Shown piece after piece: positions 46,576-59,849 of a stretch of 64,000 bases of DNA. A model generated the notes under the pieces. That model was given only the letters and a program-made list of their open reading frames with translations. It made no database searches and was not told the origin of the DNA. Numbering within the stretch: the first letter of the stretch is position 1; every line of letters starts with the position of its first letter. Position numbers and translations under genes: made by a program. The DNA is from Trichopria drosophilae (taxonomy: Eukaryota; Arthropoda; Insecta; Hymenoptera; Diapriidae), in NCBI GenBank assembly GCA_030407085.1, contig CM059582.1, positions 195,160,001 through 195,224,000 on the forward strand, written 5' to 3'.

Positions 46576-46839
46576 GTTAAACTCGCGTCGAATTCGTAAT
46601 GAACATCCATGAAAACCTTTGTTTAACGATTTTCAATTGAATTGCATGAAAAGAAAAATGCGCATCAAAGAATTAAGTCACAAATTTTACTAATAAATTG
46701 TACAATATTTTGTAGTATATTAATTGTAAATATGACTAATTAATATTTAAATTAGCAGACATGAGAGTCACCGGCATGGGCCCATGCACAAAAATTTCTT
46801 TTTTATTTTATTTTTTGGATGAGAAAAAGAGGAAAAAGT

Positions 46840-47670
46840 AAATTTTGGAAACTTTGGCGCCCTGTAGCTTTTAAACATTAACTTTTATAGTAATGGTCTA
46901 CAGACATACAATGTAGAGAATTCAATTCTCTACAACTTTTGTTTGAAAAATTTCTCACTACGACTTATATTTCCCGTGAAAAATTGATCCAAAGAAATTT
47001 TGAGTTTCCCCCTTTTCCCCAAGGGGAAGGGGATCTTAACTTTTTGATATATTGTAGAAATAATGCTTATATATTCCCGTACTGTAGGAAAATTATAATA
47101 TTTTAGAATATTTCGGCGACATTGGAATATCGCAGAAAGATAGCTGCAAGTACAGTCAATCTGTGATTTTTGTGGACAAAAATAACTTACTCGAGATTAT
47201 TGCATAAATCGTTAGTGGTACATGGAACTAGCTTAAAATAAAAAAGTTGACATCCTTCTCCGCGGGGAAAATGGGGAAACTCAAATTTTCTTTGGATCCG
47301 ATTTTTCGCGAGAACAAGTCATAGTGAAAAATGTTTCAAATAAAAGTTGTACAGAATTCAATTCTCTACATTGTATGTCTATAGGTCATTACTGTACAAG
47401 TTAATGTATACCCTACTGAAAATGTTGGTAATATCATATGGTAAATCATATGAGATTTTTAAAATATCAGACGATCCGGGAAACTTTTCATGTGATTTCT
47501 CATGTAATTATAAGAAATAATAATAATATGAGAAAATGAATTACAATCATCTGCATTCCCCTAAGATATTAAAGAAATTATAAAAATCTCATATGATTTA
47601 TCATATGATTTTACGAAAATTTTCACCAGGGTAAAAGCTAGAGGGCGCCAAAGTTGCCAAAATTCACTTC
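46840..47670. mobile_element. Inverted-repeat element interrupted by a second MITE
   Basis: The left arm contains AACTTTGGCGCCCTGTAGCT, GACATACAATGTAGAGAATT and GAAATTTTGAGTTTCCCC. The right arm contains GGGGAAACTCAAATTTTC, GAATTCAATTCTCTACATTG and AGAGGGCGCCAAAGTTG. The right arm is split by the element at 47411-47631. The exact outer ends are unclear. Confidence 0.7.
47411..47631. mobile_element. 221-bp TA-flanked MITE with CCCTGGTGAAAAT end
   Basis: Left TA/CCCTACTGAAAATG, right CATTTTC-type inverse ATTTTCACCAGGG/TA. Subterminal GGTAAATCATATGAGATTTT is inverted on the other side. Its right terminus resembles the ends of the 2.2-kb element at 60430-62615. Confidence 0.75.
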
Positions 47671-48282
47671 GTTTTCTCATTTAAAACATCATTGTTGTGC
47701 TTTTGTGTACTAGAAAAAATTATAGAGCTCAAAAAAAACCTACAAAATTCATAAATATTAATTTTCTGTACTTTTCACTCTTTCGAAATTACAGCGTAAT
47801 TTTTTAATTGATAAGTATTGCTAATCCATATAATTTGCGGGGATGGATGAGAATGAGAATTAAAGTTGCTTCGTTATGCGAAATATAAAATTCAACATAT
47901 AATTTATTACATTTTTCAATATTTCATATACAGGGTGATCCTTTTGTCTATGCCAACTGGCTAATAGTAGATTCCTGAGTTGATTCTAAGTAACTTTTTC
48001 CTGTACCAAAATTGGATCTGAGGCTCAGAATTTAAGTGAAAAAACATTGAAGAAAAAAAATTACTTTTTTTGCAATAACTCGGCTTCTTTTCAAGTTATT
48101 GCAATGAATAAGGGCTTATTTTCAAGGTTTTTTTAAGCCCTACAATTCATTCCTGAGAACATTTGTCCTGCGGTGAATATTTCTGAAGTTATGGCCTCAA
48201 AAATGGGACAAAAGTCCAATTTTTGCGGTTTTTCGCATCTAACTCATCTCGCAAAATAGCTAATGAAATGTCAAACTGGAAA

Positions 48283-48516
48283 AAGTTGTAGAGCTTGAAA
48301 AGTCGAAGAATTCGCCACCTCATATGTTCGTTTTTAATGAAAATTGAAATTTTAAATAAAAAACTAGAATTGGTGACAAACCCACATCGTCAGTACCGAA
48401 CGCGTTTTTCGTCAATTCTACAACATTAAAAGTGTTCCCGCGGACTCAATTTTCATTAAAAAGGAACATATGAGGTGGCAAATTCTTCGTCTTTTCAAGC
48501 TCTACAACTTTTTCTT
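48283..48516. repeat. Hairpin repeat, ~60-nt arms
   Basis: GTAGAGCTTGAAAAGTCGAA ... CACCTCATATGTTCGTTTTTAATGAAAATTGA pairs with TTTTCATTAAAAAGGAACAT ... TCTTTTCAAGCTCTACAAC. It follows a solitary TACAGGGTGATCC end at about 47930. Confidence 0.6.
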
Positions 48517-48661
48517 TATTAATACCATTGCGACCGTCGCCCGCTACTAACTTTAAACATTCCTTGCTTTTAAACTATTATAATAGAAAATATGTTCATA
48601 ACTTAATAAAAAAAACTTTCTTACGGCAAGTTTTCGGATGCTCAACAATAGGTCGATAAAT

Positions 48662-48861
48662 TGGCCGGGGAACAAAACTCCGAAAATCAAAACCCCGAAA
48701 AGCTAAAATTTCGATATTGTGCGAGTCCAAGGTATCTTAATTTGCTTTCATTTTGCCAATTTTTTAAAGACAAAATGAAGAAAATCACGCTGGAACCATG
48801 CTATATCGAAATTTTTGCTCTTTCGGTTTGTTGATTTTCGGAATTTTATTCCTCGGCCGAT
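48662..48861. mobile_element. Palindromic element of CCGAAAA words
   Basis: TGGCCGGGGAACAAAACTCC GAAAATCAAAACCCCGAAAA GC at the left returns as GATTTTCGGAATTTTATTCC TCGGCCGA at the right. The build (short CCGAAAA words arranged as a hairpin) recalls the GTCGAAAAACCGACAG elements. 48870-51780 shows no further element I can define; a 117-codon hydrophobic frame at 51115-51468 lacks an ATG and a recognisable family. Confidence 0.55.
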
Positions 48862-51789
48862 AATGTAAGCAGTGGAACGTATCAAAACATGTATTTCAGA
48901 AATTCGCCGAAAAAAATTCATAACTTTTTGGTTCTGTAAGATTTTTTATATTATCTTTTTGCAATAAACGCAGAATAGGTACTCATGCGATAAATTTGGT
49001 ATTTTTTCCTTTGCCAAATTTTTAAAAAATCTTAAGATGATACTTCCTAATGATGTTACTCCTTTGCTGTAATCCCATGCCCTAAGAACATTAAGTGGAA
49101 CTTCGATCATCCTACCCCAGCTAGTTATATGGATTACCAGTACTTATTAACTATAGTCATATAACAGTAGCTGCAAGTGTTTATTCAAACTTTATATATT
49201 CTATTTTTTCGATTTCCATATTCAAGGGCTATAAAAAATGCTGTGATTATTTGTGACAGAATTAGAACGTAGAGTTCAAATCAAACGTAGAGTAAAGTTC
49301 AAATCTTTAATGAGTTCTGCCACAAGAAATTCTAAGTCGTAATATATCACGGCGTTTGTATTAACAAGTTGCGTTTGCGTATATACGTCGAAGCTAATTA
49401 ATGATGCCTGCTTCAAATTGCGATACTACTCGTTATACTAGTACTACTACAATTCAGTCTTTTCTTAATGGGTAACATATAAGAGTACTCAATTAATTAA
49501 AAATATTCATTTGTTTCAAGGATTCTTTTTGTAGAACGAAAAAAAAATCCGATAAAATGCGCCCTATGGAACATCAATCATATATATATAGACAATTTAT
49601 CGGATGATCTACTGAAACTATGTTGAACTGGAAATATTACATAAAATTTTAGATCATCTAAATCATTGTCCTTGGAAAAATCAATAGGAAATTTGTTTTG
49701 TGCCGGGTAAAAAAAATTAAAAACGAGTGATGCAGAATATTATTAAGACTATGCAGACTACCGCTCAAAAGTATGGGATCACTCCTGCAGAATTTTAGCT
49801 AAAATAAAAAGTTTATTGTTCATCGCCAAGTTGATGTAGAGAAGCAGTAAAAAATTAAATAGGAGACTTTCAGCTTTACAGTCGCAATCGTTTCATTCGC
49901 CTATCTATAATTGTCTTTGAACTATGTCATATTTATTAAATTCTAGTCTATTTTACTAAAGTCACATAGATAGCTATATTTTTTGTTCGAATTTAATAAA
50001 AAAAAATTATACTACGACAAATAGGAGCCGAGATAATGTTTTTTTTTTCTCAAAAAGCGTGCTTAATGTAATTCGCACAGCATACAACCTGTAATTTAGC
50101 CCATTAAAATATAAAGACAGACATTTGATCCGGGTAAGAAAAAATGTTTTCGAATTTCCTGGGAGTATTGATGTGATTTTTCACTATTTACTTAAAATTT
50201 TAAGGGTGTTTGGGTTAAACGGACATCAGATTCCGATTCAGAGCATTGAAACACAAAAAACATACACTTGATCTTGATCAAAATATTTTTGTCCGAATTT
50301 CCTCCCATATAATTATGTGATTTTTCACCAATGTTCTCTATTCTTTGGTAGATAGCATTTGAAATTTTCGAGTTGGGACTATACGGACTTTAAATTCAGA
50401 TTCAGATCTGAAAATGACATGAAGATTGATAGGTCTCGTTAAAATTATTGACAACTTTTGTGTTTTGTGTTCCTAAGTTATTAATCAATTTTTTACCCAA
50501 ACTCAACAAATATTATCGAACCATCCCCGTATTCGCGTGATATGGCCCCGACCGACCATTTTCTTTTACCAAACTCAAGTTACCACTTAGCGGCACTCTT
50601 TTTTAGTCGATAGGAGGCATGCAAAAAAGTTGATTACAGATAATGCGTTCACAAAATGTTTTATGATTGCATTATTCCTTAGCAAAAAGATATTATTTCG
50701 GATGGGACCTAAAGTTTAAAGACGACAAAATAAATTTGTATGAATAGAAACTATTTTGTGTTTAATTGACCAAATCCGGTATTTTTTGGACGTAATGTAC
50801 AAAATATGCCATACATATTTCTTTATTTTTGTATTTATTTCTCGTCACAACACTAGTCATTATCTTCTGGAATCGCCATACAAATAACAAAATATAAATA
50901 ATAAATCATAAATTTACATTAATATCATCTACTGCTACTGATAAATACTTGGTTTTACTTTTTTATATTTGTTAAGTAAAAGATTAAATCATGTCCTATT
51001 AAAGGTGTTGTTTCACTTTTCTAAGTTTGACACTCTACTGTATTCCCTGTGGAATTTAATCTGTTCATCTATTAAATAAATTATAGTCGAAATTCATTAT
51101 GGAAGAATTGAACATTGAATAATTTTGAAAGAACGTTTCAAATTTCTTTATATGCAGATTACAGGGTTCTATTCATTCATTTGAAGGTATTTGTTTTCGT
51201 GATTTATTCATTCCTTTTCTGCATCGAATTATGTTATCATCACGTACAAACCGCTCATAGTTATTTTGCCATTTTTCAAGAATTTATATGTCTCCATTAT
51301 GTTGTATGTAAAGCGATTTCTAAGAAAAACCTTAAATACGATAAAATTTTGTTTTGTATTTTATTTACATTTACGTTCGCAAAAATCTGTTATTATTTGT
51401 TAAAGACCGCATATCAGCTGTTTGTCGATACTTTCTATATATATATCATTTTTAGTTGGCATTTGTAATTTCATTTTATATAAAGACAAGATGTTCCTAT
51501 TTATCATTTTTTACTATTTAAATAGTAGGTTTGGCTATCCTAATTTGTCAAGGTCACTATTTAGATATTAAAATTAATTAAAAATTTTAATAATGAATTT
51601 GAAAAGAATTTCTCTGTAGAAATTTGATAGTTTCTGCGTAGGAGTGAGCAAAATTGTATCTGATTTGGAAGCATGCAAATGAAATTGTGATATAAATGTA
51701 AAAAATATAAAATAATTGAAAAGAATGGAAAGAAAATTAAAGAACTCGTATATTTCGTAGGCATTTGCCCTAAAACCTTATTACTTCGA

Positions 51790-52260
51790 CCCAGACTAAG
51801 TCTGGACGAAGTATTGAATTTGGTCACTTCGGGCATAAAAATTACCATATAGTTTTTCATCAAATGTCGACGTTTCGACCCCCTACCCCCCAGGGGTAGT
51901 CTTTGCCAGCTCCTCGGGCGCGGTGACCACCTACGGGGGCAAAGTTCATTTACGCCCTTGATACGAAAATAACTATTACGATATATCTAAAAGATGTCTT
52001 ATAGTATCTAAAAGATATCCGTCAGAGATCTTTTCGACACTTTCAAGATATCTTTGACGAATTATATGTATATATATTGTATATATAATATCATAATAAT
52101 ACAGACAGTAATTAGTAAAACACAGTAAACATGTAATATGCATCGAATAGTCTATTAGAATACAAGTGCTTGAAGTAAGTGTTTTGCAACTTTTATTTAT
52201 TAATACTTCGGCTGGCCTGTTGTCGGGGTCGAAGTTTTGAAAATGCTCATTTTCAATTTT
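51790..52260 (-). repeat. Unclassified dispersed repeat, copy 2
   Basis: The minus strand shares ATTGAAAATGAGCATTTTCA, CGACCCCGACAACAGGCCAG, GAAACGTCGACATTTGATGA and GACCAAATTCAATACTTCG with 27661-28290, in the same order. The middle differs: here it has a GC-rich palindrome around ACCCCCTACCCCCCAGGGGT (51878-51897). Confidence 0.65.
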
Positions 52261-53239
52261 CATACATATAAGAAACACTATATTGTTGTAACATATCTAT
52301 CGAAGCCACTTGGACCCAAATATGATTGGACCCCCAAATATCAATATAATTTTATAATATAATTGAAAGCTGTTAGTGAACAAACGAGTCTTAAGGAATA
52401 GCCGACTCTCCACTGGGTCGAAGTTTCTGAGCGAGCGAAGCGAGCGAGGTACCACGCCAACACTAGTTTATTAGTTGGATACTATGAGCAAATGACAAAT
52501 ATTCATTTATTTTAAACAATGCTTCATGGTCGTAACGCAATTTTTCTATTTGGAGAAGAAAAAGGTCATTGTTCCCCAAACTTTTTGTAATTTTTTTTAA
52601 CAATATAAAGTTTTTAACTGTTTTTGCATTTACCTAGAAAAATACGGGTCTAGAAAATGAGAAAAAAAAAATGTAAGATCCGAAATTCACTACAAAAAAA
52701 GTTCTACACGATGAGTTTTATGCGTAATATATCAACGGCAATACTGTAAAACAAGAATGAACGTGAGAACAGCTTTCCCGTTTTAATATCATCTCAAATA
52801 TGGATTAGTTTGGTTGGTATTGATTTTTTTTTTATTTTTAAGAAGAGTTTTTCCGACAAAATATAGTATTGTTGATGTTTTTACAAGCGTTTTCCCCTCT
52901 TAATTTTACTATTTCTGGGTGAAGCCGATGGTGGGTTCTTTCTTTAATAAATGATAAAAACTTTATATTTTAAATAAAAGAAAATCCAAAAAAGATTGGT
53001 GAACAAGAGATATTTTGTATCTTCAAATAGAAAAATTGCATTCTGACGTCGAAAAATTGTTTCAAACTATATAAGTTGTTTTTTTTTTATTAATGTTTAG
53101 CTTTTTTCCAATGAAATCTGGTATATCAATTTTTCAAAAACATTTGTCTATGTATATATAAGCGAATTCTAATGTGCTCAGACGAAAAGGTAGGAATTTT
53201 TTATTGAAAACCGTAAATAAAAAATTTCTGAATCTATTT

Positions 53240-53450
53240 TTCACAATTCAGGCTCTGTAATGGCAATTCCAATTACTATAGACGGTGCCCTAGAAAATTC
53301 CAAAAAAATTAATTAAGAACCAACTGAGAATTTTCGGAAATAAGTGATTTTTATTTACTTCCGAAAATTCTCGGTCAGTTCTCAATTAATTTCTTTAATA
53401 TTTTCTGGGACAGCGTCTATAGTCATTGAAATTGCCTTTACAGAGTCCGA
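53240..53450. mobile_element. Hairpin MITE, ~90-nt arms
   Basis: GGCTCTGTAATGGCAATTCC ... ACTATAGACGGTG ... AACTGAGAATTTTCGGAA pairs with TTCCGAAAATTCTCGGTCAG ... CGTCTATAGTCATTGAAATT GCC. The loop is about 15 nt. Confidence 0.75.
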
Positions 53451-53799
53451 AATTTTGAAAAGGTTATTGGTTCATATTCAATTCACGTAATTTAGTGAAA
53501 CTGACCACCTTGCCGGTTGGTTAGAACCAAAGCGACTTTGAAGTATTTCTTAAAACAGTGAAATCAGATATATATCTAATGGATAGAGAGGTAGATGCCT
53601 CTAATTGTAGGAAAAGTCCTTTGTTACCGTCAGATAATTGCTTGGTATTTTACGTTTTTACCCATCTACAACCTTCATTTATTGATAAATTCGTTGGCTA
53701 TTCAAATACTTTCATTTTTTCGATTTACAATACTGCACACACTACATCCTTATATATTCAAAACCAATTTATAACACAACACCCCTAGCACAAAATGCT

Positions 53800-54340
53800 A
53801 TTTTCGACCACGGAGGCGTGAAATGGCCATTTTACGCCTCGTTTTACGGGCGTGTATTACGACACATGTATTAGACAGGGATTTTGCTAAATCATCATTT
53901 TTAGAAATGACTATTTCACACCTCCTAAGTCGAAAAATTATGTTCGTATCACGGGCGTAAAAGCTCATTTTACGCCCTCGATACAAAAATAACTATTTCT
54001 TCCCTGTATCGCGGGAACAAAATAGGACGTTCTCTCCTTACAGAGAAAAATAAGTTTATCTGGAAGCAATGGAAGATTTTCACACTCTGAGCGCAAATAG
54101 TACATTACGATAGAAGTGAGCGAAGTAGGTAATCTGCGCACCAGTGAAACGAGTGCGTAAATCAGCTACTTATCACGTGTATCTTACACTATTTTTTTTT
54201 ACTACGCAAGAGAAACTATTCGCCCTCTGATTTGAGCGTATAAAATTTAATTACACACTGAGTTCAAAAATAATATTTTGCTTCCTATATTACGGGAGTA
54301 AAATAGCATACACTCTCGTACGTCAAACTGTCGTTGGTGT
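53800..54340. repeat. Degenerate GC-richer repeat with TTTTACGCC / ACGGGCGTAAAA words
   Basis: Words ACGGGCGT(A/G), TTTTACGCC(C/T), CGATACAAAAATAACTATT and GGGAGTAAAATAGC recur at irregular spacing. TACGCCCTTGATACGAAAAT AACTATT at 51951-51978 is related. Class unknown. 54620-57690 shows nothing else I can identify. Confidence 0.4.
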
Positions 54341-57300
54341 TAAAAACCCTATTTTGTTGCCTAGTTGATCAATGTACGGTTTCCCAAACCAAGGGCATCA
54401 CATGTTTTCGAGATAGCTGAATACGAAACTGAAGTAAGTTTGACTCCATATCACGTCATGATTTTTAGACTGAAAAAATGATGCGGATTTTATGACACAA
54501 AATTTCATATTATGTAGACGGATTTATTGTTATCTTGGTACATAGGGGTTCTTGGGGTTGCCGATTACAAATATGAACTCAGCTTTTAAAAATAGAAAAT
54601 ACCGGATAGAATACGTTGGTCGAAATTTAAAAAGTTGTTGAATATATATTTTTGAACATAGTCCATTTAACTTGGGATCAAGTGGTTTCTAAGGTCACTG
54701 AATGTTTCAAAATTTTGATACAAGGAGTCCTAAGTTCATCATAGTCGGTCAATAAAAATTTGGAAAAAATTTTGTTTATAAAAAGTGATTAATTATTCTT
54801 TAAAAATGGGAAACGACCTCGTATCACTCTACTACATTTTTATGTCGGTCAAAGAATCTTTAGAAAAGTATGTGAAATGTATGTTAATTTGTACTGACGA
54901 AGTTATGAACTTCGCACTTCTTATATCAAAATACTTCGGCTTCAGATTCGGAATGTGTTAAATTTATTTTTCTCTAATTTTATTGTTGACCGAATAAATT
55001 GATTTGTAAAATTATTTTACATATAAATAAACTCATTCTAGATGTATTTTCTTAAAATTCAAAGAAAAATAAATGTTATACCTTTCAAATACGGGTTAAG
55101 TTTTTTCCAAATAATCTGTCATTTCAGTATATAAATAATCACAGTTCGTTGAAAATTACTCCAATACGAAATCGAAATATTTTGTATCGTACAAGAGAAA
55201 AAAAAACTGGATATCGTTAGCTCGTGGTATAATATGAGTGAGAATTAGCGTACAATTTTGAGGACTAATTAGTAGAACTTGAGAGAAATGCGTAAAGTGC
55301 GGAAAATATAAATTTCTCGTTTTGCAGGTCAAAAACGACACTACAAATGCCATATCACTAAACAAGTATTTCCCAAGAATTCACTAAAATGTAATTAAAT
55401 TCATTAAAGCTATAATGTTTCTGTAATTCTAATATTATGCTTTTAATAGGCAGTAAAGAGCCGGAAAGAAAGTTAGTGATACTCAGAAAGAAATATTTTC
55501 ATAAAAATCCTGCATATCATTTTTAAAGGAAATTATTGATTGAAAATTAGTAAACCTTTTCAAGCATAAATTCCAAAGTGTGCTGATTCTCGATAACGGA
55601 ACTCGAACTAATAATTTATTCTTATAAGAACACGTCAGTATCACTACGTTATTAAACTTGGCTACTTTAACACCTGCAGCCAAGTTTCTAATTGCAGGAA
55701 ACAAAAAATGGTAATTTAAACTGGTATGCAATCTAACGTTATCATAGCATCTCCATTTTCATGTAACAAACTACCTTTTATAAAGTATTTTCGAGGAAAA
55801 TTCTAATGTGCCCATAAGATAAGAACGATGGGTAGATTTTTTGTTTACCTACAAAAATTATAATTTACTAAAATTTAAGGTTTTCTATGAAAAAATATTT
55901 GTCTCTGCCGTAGTTACTGAAGTGCAAAAATGATCTTACAAAATTGCGTCGGTAATCGCTATTGACGTTAAACAATGAATGTTAATAGGTATACAATAAT
56001 ATATTTGGTTGAACCCAACTATTTTATAAATTCTATTCTTTATAAATAGTTTTAGCTACTACTCCAGATTAAGATAGAGAAATTATCTTGACATATATTC
56101 CTTTATTAAATGTAATTTACATGCAATTGTAAATGCAGTATCAATTAGAAAAGTGCGCACGACTAACTCCAAAATAGGATATCGTCTCTATACTCCAGTT
56201 AGTGAAATTTTAGTTACTAATTCAAACTAATTTCTTTCTTTTTTTTTTACTGGGTTTGGATAGTTTTGACTAACTATATCACTATAAACAAATTGTCATT
56301 AATTATACATACATTGGTTAGATTTACTTGCCAACTTTATGCCATCTATGGCTAATCGGGCAAGGCTTAGTCATCATCCCACACAGGACGATACAAACAA
56401 GTAAACAATCACAAATACTACACATAATCGACACCGTCAACAGTTAGTCGGCGGCTATTTGTTAATTGTCATTAATCAAAATTAAATTTTTCCAGCAATA
56501 ATGTCTGGTAAAATAGCATTTCATTTAGTACCTTTAATTTTTAAGTATTTTTTATGTTTGTTTATATATTTTTATATATTTTGATAAACTGTACATGAAA
56601 TTGATAGCTGTACTTCACGGTCTATCATGATTTATTTAAAAATGTAAAAAAACTTCATCCAGAAATGTATTGTTCCAAAATTACATGTTTTGCAAGGTTT
56701 CGTGAATCATGTATTTTGTAACGGACTCGTTCCTCTCCTTAGGCGAGAAACAGCGTTTCTATGGCCAATTAAACTTAAAATAGTTTCGAAACATTATCAA
56801 AGAGACATTTTCTAAGGCAAAGAATGGCGAAAACTATTAAAAGAAGCCAATAAACTTTCACTGATGTTAATTACATGAAATTTGTGCCATTTGTATCTGC
56901 ATTCAAAATACTGAATAAAATTGTAAAACGTTTCTCTGTCGCTGAAGTCAGACCCGATTTCGATAAATATATTATCGAATTATACAAAATGTTCAGTACT
57001 CTTGAATTTTCAGAAACATTAAAAATACATCTTATATTTTAAAGCATTATGAAACAATGTTTACAGTTCTTGCCAAACAATGAGCTGGACGTTTGGTCTG
57101 AACAAGCCGGCGAAAGTGTTCATACCAATTTTTTAAAATATTGGAATCGGTACTAAATAAATAAAATAAAAGATTAATCGTATCCACTTAAGTTAAAAAA
57201 GGCAGTTTTAGCGTTTTCCTCCGAACATATTTAACTTGACGTAATACTTTTTGTTCTGATTCAGACAATAACATTGAAATAACAAAACAGTAACATAGTA

Positions 57301-57917
57301 AAAACATTAAAATAAGAACTAAAAATATAACAATTAAAAAAACGCAATAACAATATAGAAATTTTAAAAAATACAAAAAAAATGAGGCTAGTTTACCACG
57401 ACGTCCTCGTTGTTAGGCCTGGGGAAAGCTGAGAGTATATGTCGAATTCCATGGAAAATATCCCTTAATTCGGCACAGTTTCTTTACATTTTCAAAAGGC
57501 ATGCACGCTCTTAAAACAATGATTTTTGCATTCTATAAAGTGCTTGAAACTAGAAACAAATTATGCCAATCACTGCTCATGCTTGTGACATCCTCTTTTT
57601 GCCATAGCAGTGCTGCAATCAAACTAAAATTTTATCGTAATTAACCCCCTAACGTTTTATTTCTATTTAAAATTCATGACACTTGGTATCTAGGGCTATT
57701 CGGGGTCGCTGATTACGAATCTGATGTCAGTTTTAAAATGACGGATACAATATGTCGGACGGAGATGTTTAAATCTGATCAATTTTTATGAAATTATAAT
57801 ATAATATAAATATTCTTTGCTCTTTGGCGATTCTTAAGTTTCAAAGAGGTAAGATTCTACGGGTTGTTGAATTTTTTTTCCTATTACCCTGTATAAACTT
57901 TAAATCTTTTGTCGTAT

Positions 57918-59103
57918 CCGCCCAGCAATCGAGATTGGATAGGATTGGATTGAAAATTTCAATTCATTTTGAATTCATACTTTGATTCCGTAAATATGTA
58001 TTCAAATGGATTGAATTCCGAAGAAAGAAATCCATCTATATTCAATTTTACCAATACAATCGGAAGTGTAATTTGCCGGATTAAATTTCAGAAAAAGTAA
58101 TCCATCTGTATTCAATTTTACGAACACAATTACGAATACAATCGGAAGCAGTATAAGAATACAAATAAATACAGATTTATTCAAAGTTTATTTTTTGAAA
58201 GAAAACTTTTTTGCATTGAAATGAATACGTTTAGATAGTTTTGAATCAGTAATGTTGAAAACGGAGGCATTCAATATTTCGTTTTTAAGGAGGAAACTTT
58301 TTTTTTTATTGAAATGAATACACATGGATAGTTTCGAATCCGCAATATTGAATACGGATGTATACAAAGTTTCGTTTTTGAAAGAAAACCTTTCTTGCAT
58401 TGAAATGAATACGCTTAAGTAGTTTTGAATCCATAATGTTTAATATAGATGTATTCAAAGTTTCGTTTTTGATTGAAAACTTTTTTTTGCATTGAAATGA
58501 AGACGCTCAGATAGTTCTGAATCCGCAATGTTGAATACGGATGCATTCAATATTTCGTTTTTAAAAAGGAAACTATTTTTGGATTGAAATGAATACACTT
58601 GGATAGTTCTGAATCCGTAATGTTGAATACGGAGGCATTCAATATTTCGTTTTTAAGATGGAAATTTTTTTGGATTGAAATGAATACACTTGGATAGTTT
58701 CGAATCCGTAATGTTGAATACGGATATATTCAAAGTTTTGTTTTTGAAATACAACTTTTTTTGGATTGAAATAAATACACTTGGATAGTTTTGAATCCGT
58801 AATGTTGAATACGGATGCATTCAATATTTCGTTTTTAAAAAGGAAACTTTTTTTAGATTGAAATGAATACGCTTAGATAGTTTTGAATCCATAATGTTGA
58901 AGGATGTATTTAAGATTTAATTTTTAAAAAGAAAACTTTTTTGGGATTAATATGAATTCAGAAAGTAACCTTTTTATTCGTATGAACGAATAGAATTGTA
59001 TTTACGTATTAAAATGGATTCACCGTTGACCAAAGTATGGATTCAGAATTTAATAATTGAATCCAATTCTATACAACTCTATCAAAATTCGATTGCTGAG
59101 CGG
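57918..59103. mobile_element. 1.2-kb TIR element carrying a 92-bp tandem array
   Basis: Left CCGCCCAGCAATCGAGATTG GATAGGATTGGATTGAA; right the inverse, ending TCGATTGCTGAGCGG, with paired inner words (TTGAATTC, ATACTTTG). Between the ends stands the tandem array at about 58190-58960. No transposase and no clear target duplication. Confidence 0.75.
58190..58960. repeat. Tandem array, 90-93-bp unit, 8+ copies
   Basis: ATTGAAATGAATAC recurs at about 58217, 58309, 58399, 58492, 58582, 58674, 58766 and 58857 (spacing 90-93). Each unit then reads GGATAGTTTTGAATCCGTAA, TGTTGAATACGGATGCATTC, AATATTTCGTTTTTAA and a T-run. Units differ by a few substitutions and T-run length. The 60-70-codon minus frames here read through the array and are not genes. 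Confidence 0.85.
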
Positions 59104-59389
59104 TTTTTGAGTCTGTCAAGTTCGAAACCTTGTAACTTCTTTTGATTTGTTTCAAAGTATAGAGTCGTAATCAGCTACCTCGAAAACTCCCGAGTAACAA
59201 ATTTCATCTATTTTCGGCGTAAAGAAAAATGTATGCTAGCTAAATGTTGCAATAAGAAAATTTGTATTTCAATCAATCTTCATCCGAAACTATTCCTCAG
59301 TTTGGATCTTCAGAATTTCATTTCAACGGATTCAAAATACGAATAGGAATAGATTTAAATGTTTAATCTAATGCCTATTATTGAATAGC

Positions 59390-59550
59390 TCGTTAATAAA
59401 GGTGAGATTAGTACGAAATGGATGCAAATATAAAAAGAAACCAAATTCGCTGTATATAACCTCAAAATTGCTAAGTACGTACATAACCTCACATCCTTTG
59501 TTGAGGTACCCTCTCAAGCTAAATAAAAAATAATTCTATTCTATTCTTTG
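59390..59550 (+). repeat. Possible LINE 3' tail
   Basis: Sequence ending CTCAAGCTAAATAAAAAATA ATTCTATTCTATTCTTTG looks like the AATAAA plus TTCTA-repeat 3' end of jockey-clade LINEs. No coding part is seen upstream. Confidence 0.4.
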
Positions 59551-59849
59551 TTGATTCAAGAAATTTTTGGTGACTTGTGAATTTTAAACAAATCACACAA
59601 TTGGTCTAATTCGGCATAGTAACTACTATTTTGTTCAAAAATAATAATATAAAACTTAAAATTTGGGTATTTCTATCAAAATAGTAACTTTCTCCTAAGA
59701 ATTAAGAAAAAATTACACCGAATTAAAATTTTTATGTGCAACATTGCACAAAGTTCATTTTATAACCGCGCTTTTCTGGATCGGGTTATTAAATAATTAA
59801 AAGAATAGTAATTAACAACAAATATATTTACAATTTAAAAGAAACTAAA

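Noticed and set aside
51115..51468. 117-codon hydrophobic plus-strand frame, considered as a chemoreceptor exon
   Set aside because: It starts only at TTG and contains no methionine, lacks the C-terminal receptor signature, has no convincing splice sites, and T-rich AT DNA produces hydrophobic frames by chance.
58002..58824. Three similar minus-strand frames (NASVFNITDSKLSK-like), considered as a repeat protein
   Set aside because: They come from the 90-93-bp tandem array; most unit lengths break the frame and the array sits inside a TIR element.
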